Assembly: GCA_022605405.1 (NCBI GenBank) | Contig: JABYQQ010000031.1 | Span: forward strand, 310,001-374,000 | DNA length: 64,000 bases | Direction of reading: 5' to 3' | Source of the DNA: Earliella scabrosa | Taxonomy: Eukaryota; Basidiomycota; Agaricomycetes; Polyporales; Polyporaceae | Part shown: in pieces, positions 60,913 to 64,000 of the stretch | How positions within the stretch are numbered: position 1 is the stretch's first letter | Layout of the letters: each line of letters opens with the position of its first letter | Translations under genes and position numbers: made by a program | The notes under the pieces: model-generated | What the model saw: the letters and a program-made list of their open reading frames with translations, nothing else | Told to the model about the DNA's origin: nothing | The model's database searches: none

Positions 60913-62751
60913 CTAGACAGTCACTGTTACTCTCGTGACCGTTGGTTCATGGCTTTTTATGATGAAGTCCATGACACAACAAGCGTCCCAATCTATTGAG
61001 CTGGCCTCCGTGTCGAACTCAAAGAACCCGCTGACCACTGCTGGAGTCCACGACTCGTGTTGTGGTGTGCCCTCCTGGTCAGGTTTGCATAGTAGCAGAC
61101 CTCTCTGGATATGGAGTGGTGGTTGCTCGTCGCCAGTGCTCTGCTGCGAGCGATCGATCGTGTACTTTCCAAGGTTGACAATCCATGCTTCGCTCTGTCT
61201 GCATATGCATTCGTCGCCCTCTACTGAACCAGCTGAGTGGTCATCGGGACATGCACGTGTCTCCCATGCTTCATGCGGGTTGTTCACGCAATAGAGCTTG
61301 ACTCGGGTTTGGTTGGCCTGTGTGGGTAGCGCCTTCAGTGGAGTGGCCCGAGCTTTCAGGATGAACATCTCAGTCTTGGACTGCTTGGACTGTTGTTTAG
61401 GCTGAAAGTCTTCGAAGAACGTCACACTGAAGGGTGATGGGGGAACGACTTGCCCGTCGGGGAGCATGAGAGGCCACAGTGGTCCATATGTCCAATGGAG
61501 ATTATGGAAGGTTCGAGATTTCTTGTAGGCCGCGTCCAGGTAGGTATGAACCTTGTAAAAGCTTTCCCACATCCCCGTGGCGGGATCTTGTTTAAGGACG
61601 GATATGTGGCACGGTTTCGGGAACAAGCTGAAGACGGGGTCCGGCGGAAGGTTCGACAAGCCGATGGTAAACCAAGCCGGACTGTGTTCGAACTTCTTCG
61701 TCATCTGCGCGGCTAGATGACAGCTTGAAGACATACGAGCGTGCAGCAACTTGGAGTTCATGGACGGGAACCTCATGGGATCGAGGGAGAGCAGCTGTGT
61801 ACAGATAGCGACAAAGCTGTCCCGCGCCTCCAACAGCTTGGTAGGCTCAACCCCACTCCAGCACAGACCCAGCCATTTCGCTCCAGCCCGCCCGATGGCG
61901 GAAGTGTTGGGAGACAAGGCCTCCAAGCAGGCGACGGCGCGATAGTAATCCAGGGTGCGGATGTGGGCCCCGGTCGATGCGTTAACAAGACTTCCGAAGA
62001 TCCCTGGTGCCGTCCGCTCGGACACATTCGCATCCATCTTCTCCGCCGGAGGACCCCGCCTCGCGTCCCTAATGGCCGCTTCTATTTGTCCAATTAAGAG
62101 ATATCGCAATGGAATGGCGTGCACACCATCCCTCATAATGATCTGGGCTTGGGGCTCTCCCCGTGGTATCATCACCGAGCCCGACACGGACCGGGTGTCC
62201 AGTATGACCATCAGTCGTTCGCCCGGCCTGTCGAGTCGGACCTCGCGATTCAGGCTACCAAGCTCTAGCCACGTATAAGAGCGGGAGAGAAGAGTAGAAG
62301 GCTCTACAGAAGGGGACCCGAGCTGCGTGAAGCCGAAGGGAAGGACGAAGCATGCATGGCAATTTTGGAACATGTGCTTCACAATCTCTGCATATTTGCT
62401 CGTGTCTGAGGGTACGACAAAGAAGTCTCTTGCCCAAAAGTAGATTGGACTTGTTGAATGTAGTGTGATCTTGTCTTTCCATTGTCGCACTAGGTGAAAG
62501 ACGTTGTCCAGAACGTCTTGGGATACGGGCACTGCTCGCTGGGAAACCTCTCGGTCATCCAAGGACAATTTGTCGACCTTGGCCGGACCCGTACAGATGA
62601 CAATAAAAGGTCGCTCTTCAGCGAGTGTCTTAATTTCCTCGGCAACTTCAGACACATGCTGGTAAGCACCGTCCCACGTGAAGTTGTAGGATGAAAGGGT
62701 ATGTAAGACAGGATCATATTCCAGTAAGTCGTATTGGTGTGCTTCTGGCAT
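60913..62751 (-). CDS. Single-exon 612-residue protein, HET-like but unassigned
   Basis: One uninterrupted frame of 612 codons in a window where most genes are intron-rich. The N-terminal third ('YFWARDFFVVPSDTSKYAEI', 'MFQNCHACFVLPFGF', 'LLSRSYTWLELGSL') recalls the order of heterokaryon-incompatibility (HET) domains: an aromatic-Asp core, a run about monitoring a residue near Tyr/Ala, then a Ser-Arg-x-Trp-Thr motif. The match is weak. The C-terminal part is unfamiliar, has several Cys ('DECICRQSEAWIV') and ends in 'EPTVTRVTVTV'. No signal peptide or membrane segment. If HET-like it would act in non-self recognition; I give that as a hypothesis only. Confidence 0.7.
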   Translation of the reverse strand: MPEAHQYDLLEYDPVLHTLSSYNFTWDGAYQHVSEVAEEIKTLAEERPFIVICTGPAKVDKLSLDDREVSQRAVPVSQDVLDNVFHLVRQWKDKITLHSTSPIYFWARDFFVVPSDTSKYAEIVKHMFQNCHACFVLPFGFTQLGSPSVEPSTLLSRSYTWLELGSLNREVRLDRPGERLMVILDTRSVSGSVMIPRGEPQAQIIMRDGVHAIPLRYLLIGQIEAAIRDARRGPPAEKMDANVSERTAPGIFGSLVNASTGAHIRTLDYYRAVACLEALSPNTSAIGRAGAKWLGLCWSGVEPTKLLEARDSFVAICTQLLSLDPMRFPSMNSKLLHARMSSSCHLAAQMTKKFEHSPAWFTIGLSNLPPDPVFSLFPKPCHISVLKQDPATGMWESFYKVHTYLDAAYKKSRTFHNLHWTYGPLWPLMLPDGQVVPPSPFSVTFFEDFQPKQQSKQSKTEMFILKARATPLKALPTQANQTRVKLYCVNNPHEAWETRACPDDHSAGSVEGDECICRQSEAWIVNLGKYTIDRSQQSTGDEQPPLHIQRGLLLCKPDQEGTPQHESWTPAVVSGFFEFDTEASSIDWDACCVMDFIIKSHEPTVTRVTVTV

Positions 62752-64000
62752 GAGTTGTATTCTCGGAGTAAGCTGAGTGCTCCGCAGGGGAGTACCTCCG
62801 AGCTACTCTTGCAGAATCGATGGGTATTTCGACCTATATACCTCAATAATCAGATTACTTAGACCGTCCGCTGCTACTTTATTGGACGGACCTGATGTGC
62901 CGCGGTCATGAGGTTTATCTCGTTTCGAATGTATGCTTCTGGTTGTTCCTGGATGACCTTGTTCTATATGCAGTGCCGAGATTGGCAAACTTGAACCAGC
63001 GGATACATAACGCGCTGTGGCGTCTGGCATTATGCTGGACATACGGTCTTGATCCGGAACATCGTGGAGGAGTGACATCGGAACGGGACTAAGGGGCTCT
63101 GTCGACGGTTGAGAGGGAGGACGACTTGGATGTGGATGATCAATAACTGGCAGTGTTGATGGAGTCCGGAGGCACAGAGGTGATTGAAGAGCCTGAGAGA
63201 CTCGGTTATCAGTGACCGCATTGGGCGAGCCTGGTGGCATGATGGAGAGGAACTCGGATGAAGTATTGGGACGACCTATGAGGGAGGACTCTCCCTTTAT
63301 ATATGTAACGTTTCCGAGCCCTCTGAGCTTTGGCGGATGGCACGATCCTTCTATATACAAGCGCTGAAGTGGCCAAGTTGTGGCGACGGGGCCGCCACAG
63401 TGGCACTCGAGGCTCGGACATATGCACAAAATGATCAAGATAATTGTGTACTGTCGGCATGGCAATTGTGTATTGTTTCTCGTTGTATCTCTCGTTACAA
63501 AAGCAGCAGAATGAAGCGGCCGTGAACCTGTTTCCGAAGTTACTACAATGCCTCGTCGCCAAGCCCTCGAATGAGACGTACTGAGAGTTGCCGCAGTCGC
63601 TTCGGCGTTCAGCTGAGCCTGGGTTAGACATATCTTCATATCATGGCAAAAGCAAGTCAGGGCTTTGACATGATGACAGTCCGAACCGATTTCTGACCTG
63701 TTCATCTTCTGATATCTGCCAGTGAGTGCCAGCCTGCCACGAGCACTCGCCGCATCATTGAGTCAAAGGCGCACTGACTAGTACTAAAACTAGTGTTAGT
63801 ACTACCACTAGTAGGTGTTGGTGATCAGACATGTACATGCAGCGTTCACGAATCAGCTTAAGTAACAACAGTCACTAGTCAAATCCATACGTGTGAACTC
63901 TCATGAGGGCGGATCCTGGTATCCCGCCGGGCCGGTAAGGTTGCCAGGATTGGAACCGACCAGTTGAGCCATAATGCATAAAACATTTATCTGTGGCGTC
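62752..64000. other. Right end of the window, no gene established
   Basis: A 300-codon minus-strand frame (62803-63705) ends 51 bases before the start of the 612-residue gene and has a Ser/Pro-rich C-terminal half. Splicing it to that gene fails on phase (the only donor before its stop leaves two bases, the acceptor needs one). It may be a leader region or noise. Near 63779-63817 there are several CTAGT/ACTAG short inverted motifs. Confidence 0.4.
63947..63971 (-). other. Pol III box A and box B next to each other (tRNA-derived relic)
   Basis: On the minus strand TGGCTCAACTGG fits the box A consensus and GGTTCCAATCC fits box B with one mismatch. They are two bases apart, whereas in a tRNA they are separated by the anticodon arm. 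This looks like a tRNA that lost its anticodon arm or part of a SINE-like element. Confidence 0.3.

Noticed and set aside
62803..63705. 300-codon frame as the N-terminal exon of the 612-residue gene
   Set aside because: The only donor before its stop leaves two bases of a codon, while the acceptor before 'EAHQYDLL' needs one. The downstream gene has its own ATG.
1..64000. CRISPR arrays, operons, riboswitches or a prophage
   Set aside because: No regularly spaced repeats or phage genes were seen, and the intron-rich genes are eukaryotic.

Overview
This is nuclear DNA of a filamentous basidiomycete, most likely a wood-decay polypore (Agaricomycetes). Genes are broken by many short introns of about 50-70 bases, and fungal-type glycoside hydrolases, a CYP63-type P450, F-box multigene families and a nuclear-encoded complex I subunit are present. 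The species cannot be fixed from sequence alone. I rebuilt gene models by eye from splice sites, reading phase and family motifs; where exon lengths summed to a multiple of three across a whole gene I treat the model as strong.

Layout. 0.8-18.6 kb: four tandem same-strand GH35 beta-galactosidase genes (1024, 1004, 1009 and 1015 codons). Copies 2 and 3 are close sisters with 15 exons; copies 1 and 4 have 19. 19.4-23.9 kb: a GH15 (glucoamylase/trehalase-fold) gene split into about 37 exons. 24.1-25.1 kb: a convergent SGNH/GDSL rhamnogalacturonan-acetylesterase-like gene with a one-base frameshift. 25.26-25.33 kb: tRNA-Gly(GCC). 25.8-29.0 kb: a tandem pair of short-chain dehydrogenases, the second carrying a premature stop. 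30.3-32.7 kb: CYP63-like P450.

32.9-48.3 kb is an unstable block. It holds three intact F-box paralogues, two protein-kinase-like relics, a decayed duplicate of the P450 3' end, a pepsin-fold peptidase homologue whose second catalytic motif reads DTL, a broken Ser/Thr-rich gene and one copy of a dispersed repeat. 48.7-50.5 kb: the 51-kDa NADH-binding subunit of complex I. 50.5-57.3 kb holds no gene I can support. 57.3-57.9 kb: a dual-specificity phosphatase. 58.6-59.9 kb: further copies of the dispersed repeat. 60.9-62.8 kb: a single-exon 612-residue protein resembling a divergent HET-type protein.

How the genes may work together: the GH35 array removes terminal beta-galactose outside the cell, the esterase would deacetylate rhamnogalacturonan, and the GH15 enzyme lacks a signal peptide and is probably intracellular. 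The left 25 kb therefore looks like a locus for pectic galactan or other galactose-bearing polymers. Co-regulation is suggested by a shared CACGTG-containing promoter block upstream of copies 2 and 3, with a shorter version upstream of copy 4. I see no CRISPR, operon or prophage feature. The most unusual items are the GH35 array, in which copy 3 has lost its start codon and TATA box but kept an open reading frame, and the micro-exon-rich GH15 gene.
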